A stretch of DNA of 64,000 nt from Albugo candida (lineage: Eukaryota; Oomycota; Peronosporomycetes; Albuginales): NCBI GenBank assembly GCA_040437565.1, contig JBDOQK010000022.1:124001-188000 (forward strand), read 5' to 3'. Positions 24,700-35,152 of this stretch are shown piece after piece (the first letter of the stretch is position 1; each line of letters begins with the position of its first letter). The notes below the pieces were generated by a model, which saw nothing but the letters and a program-made list of their open reading frames with translations, had not been told where the DNA came from and searched no databases. Both the position numbers and the translations under genes were made by a program.

Positions 24700-27170
24700 A
24701 TCTTTCGCAAACTTTTTTCTTAAGTTCTTGTAGCTATTTTGTTTCGATGTTCGTATTCCAACGTTTCCACATTTTCTGGGGATTCGACATTACCCGCAAC
24801 AGTTNNNNNNNNNNNNNNNNNNNNNNNNNNNNNNNNNNNNNNNNNNNNNNNNNNNNNNNNNNNNNNNNNNNNNNNNNNNNNNNNNNNNNNNNNNNNNNNN
24901 NNNNTTCGTGTTGGCTTCAATTTGAATCTGTTGCGTGCGCCAATTTATCTTTGGGTTGTACTTGGTGAACAATGGTTGACCAAGTATCAGGTCATTTGTA
25001 TCCGGTGATTGCCATTCCGTGAACGGCATATTTGGGGACTCCATTCCTTCTATGCAAACGGTATCTTCCACTCTATTCGTGGGATGACTCGATGTCCACG
25101 TTCCATCAAAATGACGCGCTTGTACCTTCTGCGTGCTTAGCACTTTTGATGCTGGACCGGGTTAATTCAGGTTTGCTGAAGTACCAGGGTCGATCAAAAT
25201 CTTCACGAATTTGTCTCCAATGACACCATTCCGCACTAGTAGTCGACGCTGACCTGGAATGTCCGATCCATAGCTGCCTGATTTTAAGCCAATAGGTTCT
25301 AGTTAGGATTTTCTTTTGACTTCCACGACATTTATTGTGACACGATCGTAAACAATTGTTTCTTGTTTGTCCTAGCGGCTATCCACATTATTGACATGCT
25401 GCTGATTTGCATGCTGCTGATATTTCCGGTCTGAACGATTGTATGTTTTATCAGTACATGTTCGGCGATGATTACACTTTGCGCAGCGGTGATTTGGACT
25501 ACCGAACTTAAAGCTGAAATTTCGGCGGCGGAATTCGTCACGAGACGGAATCTTCACGTTGCTAATGTCCATTGCTTCTGGACCATTGTTAGATCGATAT
25601 TGATGACTGGTGTCGTGTGATCTATACATCTGTCTATCGTGTGCGTTTCCTTGGGAATATATGGGTGGATGAGAGCGGTCAAAGTCCAACGCAACAGTAA
25701 TAACTTCGGACAACGTTTTACAGCGAAGGTACTGAACTTCTTCCAGCGGACGACCTGTAAGTTCACGTAGGTAGTACATGATTTGGTCCAGCTCGCTCAT
25801 TTCTCGGACTTGAGTGACTTTGGGGCGAAACTTGCTCACATAATCTCGGAGAACCTTGCAATTGCGTTCTCTCATATTGGTAATATTTTCGCGTAGATGC
25901 TCTTGCAAATCAGTAAAAACGAATTTACTTCGACTTTGCTGAAGGTGGCGTCCACGTTTGTGACATACTGTTTCTACATCACATACTACTGAGCGGCTCC
26001 TTGCTTCAGTGTTCCACTAATGACGCATGTTTTTTTAGATAAAATTCCTGACTCTTCCAGTCCACTACTCTTGCAAATAAGTACGGCTCCACTTGCTCCT
26101 TGTAGAGTTGGAAAGATTCGTTTGATCTACCCCATTTGTCGGAAGCTTCACACATTCCAGCTTGATTTTTGATAGCTGTTTCGACTTTTGATATTGTTCG
26201 AGTAACTGCGATTTCTTATCCATAATCGCCACCATAGAGTACAGCAACTGTGCATGCTGATCTGCGGTATTCGGGGTAGACATTAGTGCGTAAATACAAT
26301 TATTAAATGAAGTTAACTTTTAGTTATATGTAGGTGGTTAGTCTGTGGTCTCTTGTTTTAATTTTGGTTTTGATATTTTGCTCTTTAGCGCTTCTCTTAA
26401 CAATCTTTTGTCCGGGTTCGAAGGCCTTTTCGACTTGGCGATCGGTTGTTGTTGGACGGGTACGACTTTGTACCCTGGTGGTCCAGAATAATGTACAACG
26501 GTTTTACTCTTGATTTTTGCGACCTCGAGTGATAGGCGCAAGTCACCGTTCTCTCAAAGCTGAGCAAGTCGGTTTCACTCTTGATTTTTGCGACCTCGAG
26601 CGAGATGCGCAGAGTCACCGTTCTCTCAAAGCTGAGCAAGTCGAGGCGTGCGCGCGTAAGCGAGCCTTGATGTTTTTGTGCGAGTCGGAGTGCTGAGCAT
26701 TTTCCAGGTGGTCCTCGAAGCCGCAATGAAAGGCGGCTGGTGTGACAGATCGATTCCAGTAGATCCGCGCGGCACTTGTTGGCTGATTTCGGCTTCTTTT
26801 GCGGACAGCTGGACCAGCGAGTCTTTGATGTCGATTTTCGTGGGTTGCTTACGCCGTTGACAGGTCAAGAACCAAAGTACTGACCTTTCGTCAACCAACT
26901 GACTTGTAACCGAAACGAGACGATTTATAGCGAATTAAGACCTCGCTCTCAATAACGATGGCAGTGCAAATGGCCCGGTAGGATTTAAAGCCAATGAAAA
27001 GAAGTCCCTGCCCTTGAAAGATTGGGACTTACGAATGGCTCTCCTAATCGCTGCTTTTGAGCGGAGACAGTGATGCGACGCGGACGGCGAGCAGGGCGGA
27101 GACGCCGGTGCTAAAGACGGCGTTGCTGCGAGTACCAACAAGTGCTACCAGATTTGGAGACTTGAGCTTC
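24700..27170 (-). mobile_element. Ty3/gypsy LTR-retrotransposon fossil (gag and protease region)
   Basis: On the - strand, a gag-like protein lies at 25372-25908 (capsid-type helices, then a CAKC-type knuckle), and an aspartic-protease-end segment with DLILGQPLFTKYNPKINW lies at about 24970-25020. The GC-richer 26.3-27.17 kb part may be the 5' LTR and leader, and holds a tandem duplication of about 71 bp (26503-26643). An assembly gap lies at 24805-24904. No reverse transcriptase or integrase was found. The element is broken several times and appears old. Confidence 0.75.
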
Positions 27171-27479
27171 ATTTTGTGTATTTTAAACTCAAAAGATCTA
27201 GGTCCTTAGTTTGCTACACTGTGCTTTCTCTAGGCCTGTCATCATAGATATTCTAGAAACTTAATAGTAAAGTCATCTCATGACGTCAGCCTTTGACGTC
27301 ATGGCTTATCCGATATGCATATAGTTGTGCAACACATCCGGGTACGTGCTCTGTCGTGTAATGCGTACCAGACGTCCTGAATTAGCTTATCATGCGCGCT
27401 GAAGAGGGCCAGCAATCAACTTCTTTGGACCATCGTGATGTGAGAGGTTTAGAGCCGCAAATTATTTCGGGAAAAAGTC

Positions 27480-28010
27480 AAGTTTGGTAGAAAGCTCGTC
27501 CATATCATTCCAGAGAAGGCCTCGCTTTTTTCACCCAAACCATGGAAACCAGCCCCTGATGCCCGCCTCTGAGCGTTACAACCATAAACGTTGGTGGGTA
27601 TAAGCTTGGTTTTACGTTGACCTTCATAACAGCTTCTTGTAATAAATCTCCATCAACAGCTACGGAGCGGGACAATCTTTTTGAGACAAGCAGTGTGGAT
27701 GGACTCAGGTACTGCGCTCAATAATCTTTAAGCTGGGCTTTATCGTCGCAGTATCATCTGAAATAGAATGATAGCCGACCTCTCTAACCCAGAATAGGCC
27801 TTCATCGTTCACTCGCATGATATTGTGCTGTCCTCGTAGTTGTACTTCATGTTGGCAAAGATGACTAGGTGCGTAGTGTCGCGGATGGAGATAGGTATAT
27901 CGGGGGGAAGCTGCTTAACGATTAGCTGCATCAGGGGTGTCCACACGATAGTGAGGTATATCGCAGTAGAAGCAATCGCGACGGAACGCAACACGAGGTG
28001 TACAGATTGC
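27480..28010 (-). pseudogene. Unassigned degenerate coding remnant
   Basis: Two - strand frames are open for about 60 codons each and look coding: one near 27700-27870 (LRGQHNIMRVNDEGLFWVRE) and one near 27490-27690 (LQEAVMKVNVKPSLYPP). They are offset in frame, so the copy is broken. I do not recognise the family; a transposon protein or a decayed host gene are both possible. Confidence 0.35.
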
Positions 28011-28029
28011 CTGTGTGCCTATTGAGGAT

Positions 28030-29636
28030 GAAAGGCCTAGTCTAGGTGGCTCGTCAACCGCGAAGAACTGAAACAGATGTAAGCGCGTGGACCTGTTGTC
28101 GCGGACTTTCTGTGCGTGATGCTATGGGGACTGGTGAGCAGGAGCAGCATTCAGGGTGCGTTGTTGCACAGTGGATGGAACCATGCGAGGCCGATACGTG
28201 CCTGGAAGAATAATCATTTTTTTTATTACGAAATTGAGGGAACAGTCTTCTTGGAAGCCACTTCTGACTCGACGTGAATAAAAAAATTCCTCCGATATAC
28301 GTTAAACAAACGTTGCACGTGCTATTATGTTAATGATCTTGACCCGAATTGAAGAACCATAAGCAAAACTTCATAAGGGGCATGGTCGTTTCATTGCAAG
28401 CCATAACACTTCATTTGCCTGGCCTAACCAGAATTATCGTGAACCAGCCACGTCTAGTGCTAAAATTGCCGGGTTTTCTAGTGTATATCGACCACAATTC
28501 GAACTTTTGAGGCCCTTGCTGCGATCAAGATGAGCTTTTTTCAACTTATAAAGGTGCTAGACCAGACCTCTGTGTAACAATGATTTAGAATTTGACGATC
28601 ATTTCTGCAAGATTGCGATGGAAAGGATAAGTGTGAGTGCGAGTACATTTCTTTCCGTTCTCGGTCTAAATTGGATGATTTGTCAGTATGACGACATAAT
28701 GTCAACGTTACATGTATTGCTTTGAGTCGTTTGGCATGTGCTTTTCTATGCTATGATAACCCAGGCATTGAAAGAAGTCAATTGGTCTGGTTCAAAGTAG
28801 TATTTACCCCTTCAGCTAAAAATTTCTATCTAACCTGCTAATGAAGTGTTCTAGTAAAGTGGCGTGAATTTTTCAATCCCTATGTCTCTCGAGTTTTTAA
28901 CGAGGATGGTTGCTGCATTAGCTTCGCGTCGAACGAAGGTGAGGCATTCTAACAGCAGGAGTTTCAAATCAACAAACATGTGAAAGAAAATTTTCATTTG
29001 CAACTAGGAATGTGTATGTTTGAAACCTGTTCTCTACNNNNNNNNNNNNNNNNNNNNNNNNNNNNNNNNNNNNNNNNNNNNNNNNNNNNNNNNNNNNNNN
29101 NNNNNNNNNNNNNNNNNNNNNNNNNNNNNNNNNNNNNCCTACAATTGAATTTGACAAGTTTTTTTGTCTTTTATTCGCCTACTAATTACTATGGGGTTTT
29201 GTGTTGGTCGCATTATATAGAAGTAGTATGGGAACTACCGACGCCCAATGTCGCAGTAGTCCTGCCAATCGTAGCAGTAGTGTCCATCATGTGGTATGTG
29301 ATATGTGATATGTCGCCATACCATGATATGGAGTTTCACTGTCGAGAGTCGAAAGTGAAATACGGACGGCTACGTAGTCTCAGTCGGCCTAGTAGTAATT
29401 GTCGAATGGGACTGTAGGCAGGCAAACTCGTTCACATGAGGAGGCAAGAAAGAGAAAGGTAAACAGAATTAGGAATATTGACGAAGATAGCACGAATTGA
29501 TTTGATCCTGAGAAGTGTTCATGCTTGTTACTAGATCGAGTTCAGAGGTTTCATTTGAGCAAATGAATTAGACGGCACATTGTTGGCAGGATCAAGCAGA
29601 TGACCATAACGGATACCAAAAACAGTTAGCTAAGTC
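28030..29636. other. Unassigned stretch with an assembly gap
   Basis: No gene can be supported. The gap at 29038-29137 shows no clear flank duplication, unlike the gaps further left. A frame at 29150-29417 contains a hydrophobic stretch but no recognisable motif. Confidence 0.4.
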
Positions 29637-30193
29637 CTATTCTGATGCATAATCTTGTCGGGGTTATCTTTATCAGTGCTCATTGAGTTCTCATTAGTGG
29701 AGGAGGACTTTAACAGCTGCGAGCGTTTCCTCTTCCTGGATTCTTGGCCGCCAGCAGAGACTGCTTCAACAATTTCTGTCATCGCCAATCTGTGGGTTCC
29801 TGTTCTACTACTGCTGAGGTTTCCCGTAACTGCTTCTTCCCCATCTCCAAGCAGCTAAATGTCTGAAAAGGTAGAAGGCTGCGCAACTTCATCTTTTAGT
29901 TCAATCATCCCTTCATCCTCCATGTAGTTGGAATGCTCACTGTCAACATCCTGATCGTCAATATCTTTGCTACTGTGCGCCGTTGCACCGATGTTTTCGC
30001 CCTCGTTGAAACCCGATGGATTATCGGCCGCCTCCTGCTTCTCAGGAGTTGCCTTCAGAGCCACCATAGCGTCCAAGATTTTCTCCTTCCTGTAGTCTTG
30101 TAAACTACGAGATATTTGCTTAGCATTCAAGCTCACAAAGGTCTGCTTCTGTACTTTCCCTCCTGAAAGCCGAGTCATTGTATTGTTGTGCAC
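29637..30193 (-). pseudogene. Acidic, lysine-rich reading frame of unknown family, interrupted
   Basis: The - strand frame from 30193 runs through an acidic stretch (DIDDQDVDSEHSNYMEDEG), meets one stop at 29855-29857, and stays open afterwards to 29637 with a basic nuclear-localisation-like stretch (RKRKRS). Composition suggests a nuclear protein, either a decayed host gene or part of a DNA transposon. An overlapping - strand frame (30175-30597) may be its upstream part. Family not recognised. Confidence 0.35.
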
Positions 30194-30487
30194 ATGATTT
30201 GCAGCTTGTCACCGCCTCCACCACTACTAGGATTACTATGTACATGATTTGATAGCGGCACAAAATTGGAATACTTATCCTGCATCTGCGACCACAACAG
30301 TGCCGGTTTCATTTCCGTGCTATAGCAAATAAGTCTATGCTTCCGCCTTTCTGATGCGATACCTTGCCCACTATTCCGAATGTGACCATAATGGGTCCGA
30401 AGGATTTTTCCAAGTATTTGTTTATTCCGTTCTGCCAGACACCAACTCATTCGATGGTTATTACAACTCTCGATAAGCGTTTTTATT

Positions 30488-30931
30488 ATGAGTTTGGTGC
30501 ATGGTTTCGACGAGCAAGAACTGTGCGTGGTCACTACTGGTTCCTCACACGATAATTTTATCAAGTCTGTGGAATTACACCATGCACGTGGACACAACAG
30601 CGGAGACTATTCGAAAGTGGCAATCGTTACGACATTAATGTGTGCTTTGTTGGAGATACAAGAAGATTCGAAGCGCGTTCACCTGATCATCAAATATTTT
30701 TATACCTTCGTCGGCAGGATGGTGGAAGAAACAAAATTTGTTGTTGGGACGACTGAAGCTACAAAAGCATTTAATTCAATCAGACGTTCGCACCCGCTGC
30801 GTCGACAATTATTCGACAATTATTCCGGCGAACTAGACAACTACTTCTACGGAACTATCACAAGTCGTCCAACCTTGTTTTGGACCACACAAGCCGATGG
30901 ATATATTCAGTATTGCACCTCATGGGCATAG
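30488..30931 (+). CDS. Hypothetical protein, 147 aa
   Basis: Open frame of 147 codons with no recognised motif. It overlaps the - strand frame 30175-30597, and I cannot tell which strand is coding. It could be chance. Confidence 0.25.
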   Translation: MSLVHGFDEQELCVVTTGSSHDNFIKSVELHHARGHNSGDYSKVAIVTTLMCALLEIQEDSKRVHLIIKYFYTFVGRMVEETKFVVGTTEATKAFNSIRRSHPLRRQLFDNYSGELDNYFYGTITSRPTLFWTTQADGYIQYCTSWA

Positions 30932-32219
30932 AAAAATGATTCAATGGTATAAAACATATTCTTGATGGAATCATGCATCTGAAATTTAGCATGATACAAA
31001 TTGGAGCATTACAACTTCAGATTAAAATAGTCTTTCAAGCCGCCAGTACTACGTAAAAAATCTGGTAAATTGTGACGAAGCATTACATTACAAAGCTGCT
31101 AAGCGCAATCCGAGTACGCAAAAGTTTTGGTACAATCTTGGCATAGGGGACGAACGACATCGCACATTTCGGAAATTGATTGCCATAGCTTTTGAGATGC
31201 GAATTCTTCAATACTTTTTAAAGATTGCGACAAATGGTCAAAAAAGATAGCATTCGTTGGCAACACGACCACAACGAAGAGCTGAATACATCGGATTTGG
31301 CTGAATAAAGCTATAGAGCTGACTTTACAATGAAGGAAAGTGCTTTCCAGCATTCATACTTTGTATCTGCATGAAACTGTCAGCTGATGTACTGTACTGA
31401 AGTCATCAACACGAATCGCATAGATGGAGACAAGAGGAACAACTTTCTGTGTTCAATAAAAGGCTTAGTTCATCGCTATGCATCGTATGGTTTCCAGAGA
31501 CTCCGTTTTTAGCTGAAGAAACATTTAATTCATTCGACTGACGTTAGATGTGGTATCATCCGTCGTAGATTAAGAATATGGTCGGGTAATTTTTTTTGTT
31601 CGTACAATTTTTTGTTGTGGTCACTCTTATTGATATTTTCGGTTGCACCACCAGGTGACCGCACGTTCACAGGAAATTTGCGATGCCTAAATCAACTTCT
31701 AGCGTTCCCAAAACGATTTTTTTTGCGCTCGGTTAGTTGTTTTCTTGTATTCCATAATTTTCTCGCACTCAGCGATCAATTGCTCCAGATCTGATCCAGC
31801 ATTTTTCTTGCCTTCTATCCTTTCCTTATAAGCTTTGGTTGCATACTTTTCTTCTTATTCATGATTAAATTTTAAAATTCTGAACTGTTGAGAAGGATTA
31901 AAAAATAGTAGCATCATTGGAATGAGGTGACTTGGCCAGATACAAGCGGGCTGTCGAAAGACTAATCTGTCTGGGGCCTTACTTGTTAATCGATAGACAC
32001 CCTTTCCATAAATAACGAAATAATGAACGACAAATCTGAAGGAAGCTTCGGAGAAGGACGCACTAATCAGGTGTATGTGACGCCCCCATCGGGTACGCTG
32101 TTTTTTTATCCTCTTTTAAAATCGTTTTCAGCTTCTCCGTATGAGTTCGTAGCTCCATGATGCTGCTTCTACGTACTCAATTTCTACAACTGTTTACGAT
32201 ATCCTTCTTTTATGCTATC
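30932..32219. other. Mostly non-coding, with a short coding-like remnant on the - strand
   Basis: A - strand frame at about 31710-31860 reads a lysine/glutamate-rich stretch (KAYKERIEGKKNAGSDLEQL) that looks like real protein. A + strand frame of about 45 codons starts near 32023. Neither extends far enough to call. Confidence 0.35.
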
Positions 32220-32507
32220 TCATTGCAGTAGGCAACTCATTAGTAATCCTATACAAAAATTGCCAAGTAGAATAACCACCAAGATCGCAACAAGAACAAC
32301 GTAAATGTCCACCGACATGGGATCTAAAGTCCAAAGAAGCTTCGTTTCATTCCAGTCGCGTCGTTCGTTCTTGAACCCGTATCTGCGCTCGCAACTTATC
32401 GTTCTGTGTAACGTGACCTCAAATTTCTTCGGAATCAGTGATGGGCCAAAAAAAATCAACAAAAAGCAGAGTAAAGCTGCCAAAAAGGTAATCCTCCACC
32501 ATGCCAT
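32220..32507 (-). CDS. Small protein with two predicted membrane segments, 95 aa
   Basis: 95 aa starting MAWWRITFLAALLCFLLIF. One hydrophobic segment covers residues about 6-25 and a second about 69-90 (VDIYVVLVAILVVILLGNF). Between them is a basic and aromatic loop. Composition is that of a real small membrane protein and the frame is undamaged. It is divergent from the gene at 32775 with 267 bases between, a layout like the housekeeping island. Family not recognised; an additional exon is possible. Confidence 0.5.
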   Translation of the reverse strand: MAWWRITFLAALLCFLLIFFGPSLIPKKFEVTLHRTISCERRYGFKNERRDWNETKLLWTLDPMSVDIYVVLVAILVVILLGNFCIGLLMSCLLQ

Positions 32508-32774
32508 GTATCAACTTCAGCGGTATTTTACACCCAATAGATGTCACAGAGGGTAAACTAGGAGAGCTTATACTTGTGATGAATAAAGCCACAATATTGA
32601 GACTACTACAGTGTGTCGTATCTCGCATCTGCTCTACTCGATCCGACCGAGAATAATAAGCTCACTTTCTTATCTACATTATCTGAGCGAGGATGAAGAA
32701 AAATCAACTGCTACTATTTCGATGACTCTTTGAAGCGTCGCAGTGTATATAACTAGTATACCATCACCATAGGA

Positions 32775-33023
32775 TTGTGGAAGATGCACTCGATCGAGAG
32801 TGAAAGGGGCTTCTACAGACTGTATTATACGAAAGTGAAGGATCAAGACACCGTAAAGCTATTCAAGCCGTCCGCACGCAAGCGGCAACTCATACACAAT
32901 GAGAATCTCCGTTTTCGAGGGCTTTATAAACCCCCAGAGATATTCGTAGTCGTCGGTGTTGTTCTTATAGCGACTATAATTTCGCTAGTGTTGAACAATG
33001 TCTGGCCACTCTACTTCAACTAA
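32775..33023 (+). CDS. Small C-terminally anchored membrane protein, 82 aa
   Basis: 82 aa, with a basic N-terminal part (KPSARKRQ) and a single C-terminal hydrophobic helix (FVVVGVVLIATIISLVL) ending NNVWPLYFN. The second methionine (residue 4) could also be the start. The frame is undamaged in a region otherwise full of decay, which supports a working gene. Family not recognised. Confidence 0.5.
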   Translation: MWKMHSIESERGFYRLYYTKVKDQDTVKLFKPSARKRQLIHNENLRFRGLYKPPEIFVVVGVVLIATIISLVLNNVWPLYFN

Positions 33024-33208
33024 ACACGAATTGAGCAACGAGTCGGGTCAGCTTCCGCTCTATGCGACATCGCTACTGTCGTTTAACCGTGCATCGCATG
33101 TGGACTCTCAGGACGGTAGTGCAGGGGTCCATCCCAGCATAGTTAAGATCTTCGCCCGTAGTACTTATATTTAGACACCGTTTGTTACTACCATTAGGTG
33201 TTTATCTA

Positions 33209-33445
33209 CTTTGTCAAGGACTTCATTACACTGTTTATCTGGTTCTTTAACTACCTTCCTTATCCCCCTTACCGTGTGAATATCACTTAAGTCTGACTCT
33301 AAACCTAGGGAGGCAGATATTTTCTAAGCTCAATGCTAGGGTAGGCTCAAACCGCTGCCCACACTGCCGGGATCGAACTAACGACCACCGGCAGGTATCC
33401 GTGCGCTCAAGTGGTTAACCAACTGAGCTGGGTACGGACCCCTTC
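33209..33445 (-). repeat. tRNA-derived SINE, copy 3
   Basis: 237 bp on the - strand with the reverse B box (GGGATCGAACT) and the tRNA-like head at its right end. The target duplication ggtgtttatcta is exact at 33197-33208 and 33446-33457. Confidence 0.92.
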
Positions 33446-33627
33446 GGTGTTTATCTAATTCAGTCTAATCACTAGTATTTAACGCTCTGAAGAGCCCGGT
33501 CCAACTCCTGTACAGCTATTTTCTGCTTTAGTTGCCAGCGGTCCCTACACGTCCATATCTTCATTGAGTAGGTTGATATTTACGTGGAGGAATCTTTGCC
33601 TCCGCCGAGGGGCCCCATCGCAGCCCT

Positions 33628-33857
33628 TTACCTCTAGCTCAGTCGGTTAAGTGAGTGTACCTTTGCCGGAGGTCATTAGTTCGATCCCCGGCAGTGTGGG
33701 CAGCGGTTTGAGCCCACCCAAGCAATAAGCCTAGAAAATATCTGCCTCCCTAGGTTTAGAGTCAGACTTAAGTGATATTCACACGGTCAGGGGCTCATGA
33801 TAGGATAAGGAAGGTAGTTAAAGAACCAGATAAAGAGTAGAATGAAATCCTTGACAA
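33628..33857 (+). repeat. tRNA-derived SINE, copy 4
   Basis: The body from AGCTCAGTCGGTTAAG through the B box to GAAATCCTTGACAA matches the other copies. The first bases of the head differ and no target duplication is clear, so this copy is 5' truncated or older. It lies about 180 bases from copy 3 in the opposite orientation. Confidence 0.85.
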
Positions 33858-34179
33858 TCAGTACGGCCTTGCAATCCAAAACATTCGTGCAACAGCATAA
33901 TGTTCGTGCAACATGTGTTACAATGCTGCATGATGATGCATCCTTTAAGGTGAAGGGTGTCAATTGCGGCAAACGGACGCGTCTCAACAACATGCTTCCG
34001 CAAGTTGCGACGTTCATACGCTTAATGTTATGCCTTCACCTTCATATGAAAATCTTGGCACCACTTTTCTTGTTGTCCATGGTCTCTGCGAGTAGACCGA
34101 GCGTATCACAGAAGTGTGATTTTTTCCATGTGTCGCTGCAAATACAAGCTCACACATGCGTGAAATCGTACGCTTCTTG

Positions 34180-34883
34180 TTTCTCACTACGCTCTTTTGT
34201 CAACCACAGAGCTTGAAACGAGACCAAATGTGAACGTACCTAGTCTATAGGCTCATTGATTGTAAAGGATCTCATTACACTGTTTATATGGTTCTTCAAA
34301 TACCTTCTTTATCCTATCATTAGCCCCTGACCGTGTCAATATCATTTAGGTCTGGCTTCAAACCTAGGGAAGCAGATATTTTCCAAGCTTTTTATCTTGG
34401 GTGGGCTCGAACCGCTACCCACACTACCGTGGATACCACCAGCAGGGGATTCGCGCGCTCAGAATAAGCTGGGACGAACCCCAAGTGTCTAGGTTCATTA
34501 TGTATGCACACGCAGCAGTTGACAAACGTATGACTGAGAATTTGAGAAAATCTAGATTTTTAATCTACTAGTGATCGTCTCGATTGAAATAAGAATAGAG
34601 CTCTGTCTGGATGAAGCAGCTGCGACTTCGCGCTTTGCAACATTGAAGGTGCATTCATTCGTTGAAATTAAAAATTGTGTAAGGCATTGAAGCCAATGTT
34701 CTCCTTCGAACCGATTCTTCTGGTGAATATGTAACGATTACACTAAACTTGCTTCTCTCCTTGAAATAGAGTTGCAAATCGACTGAATATAGTGTGATCA
34801 ATATTACTTGATTTTCCTTTCACGGATGTCTTAGATGGCTCATTCAAATTCATTCAGCAATTGGATCTTGACTGACTACGCCG
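34180..34883 (+). promoter_or_regulatory. Upstream region of the split family gene, with a SINE inserted
   Basis: Aligns with 10.41-11.04 kb and 18.40-19.21 kb, including atgaagcagctgcg at 34611, 273 bases before the ATG at 34884. The SINE at 34259-34485 interrupts the block relative to the other copies. Confidence 0.55.
34259..34485 (-). repeat. tRNA-derived SINE, copy 5, diverged
   Basis: Reverse-strand copy with the body (GGTCTGGCTTCAAACCTAGG) and head recognisable but more changed than the others. Its flanks (gtctataggctcatt and gtctaggttcatt) look like a worn target duplication. It is probably the oldest of the five. Confidence 0.82.
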
Positions 34884-35152
34884 ATGCAACCACAACGGCT
34901 CTCACGCATTCTCGCGTTGGCTTTTGCAACGTGTCAGCTGCACGTGGATTATGATGAACTTTATAAACGACTATACCGCCTGATAGTTAGACGGATCCGT
35001 ACTCTGTACAGTTATTTTTTACATTATTACACCCGCTTTCTCGATGGAGCAGGGAAGGAACGGTTGACCGTCACGAAGATTGATACTCCCGGTATCGTCT
35101 TTGCCATCACTGCATCATGGCGTGCATTACCGTTCAAATATGCTCGATATAT
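34884..35152 (+). pseudogene. 5' part of a cysteine-rich CCG-like gene, cut by a copia element
   Basis: Signal peptide (MQPQRLSRILALAFATCQLHV) and the following region through FAITASWRAL match the first 90 or so residues of the 19215 gene. Similarity stops at about 35150, where the LTR element begins, and resumes with the next part of the gene after 42.2 kb. The gene is broken by the insertion and by further decay. Confidence 0.8.

Noticed and set aside
34046-34216. Small secreted cysteine-rich peptide (MKILAPLFLLSMVSA start)
   Set aside because: It has a plausible signal peptide and three cysteines, but it runs into the upstream block of a family gene and has no relative in the window; evidence too thin to call.
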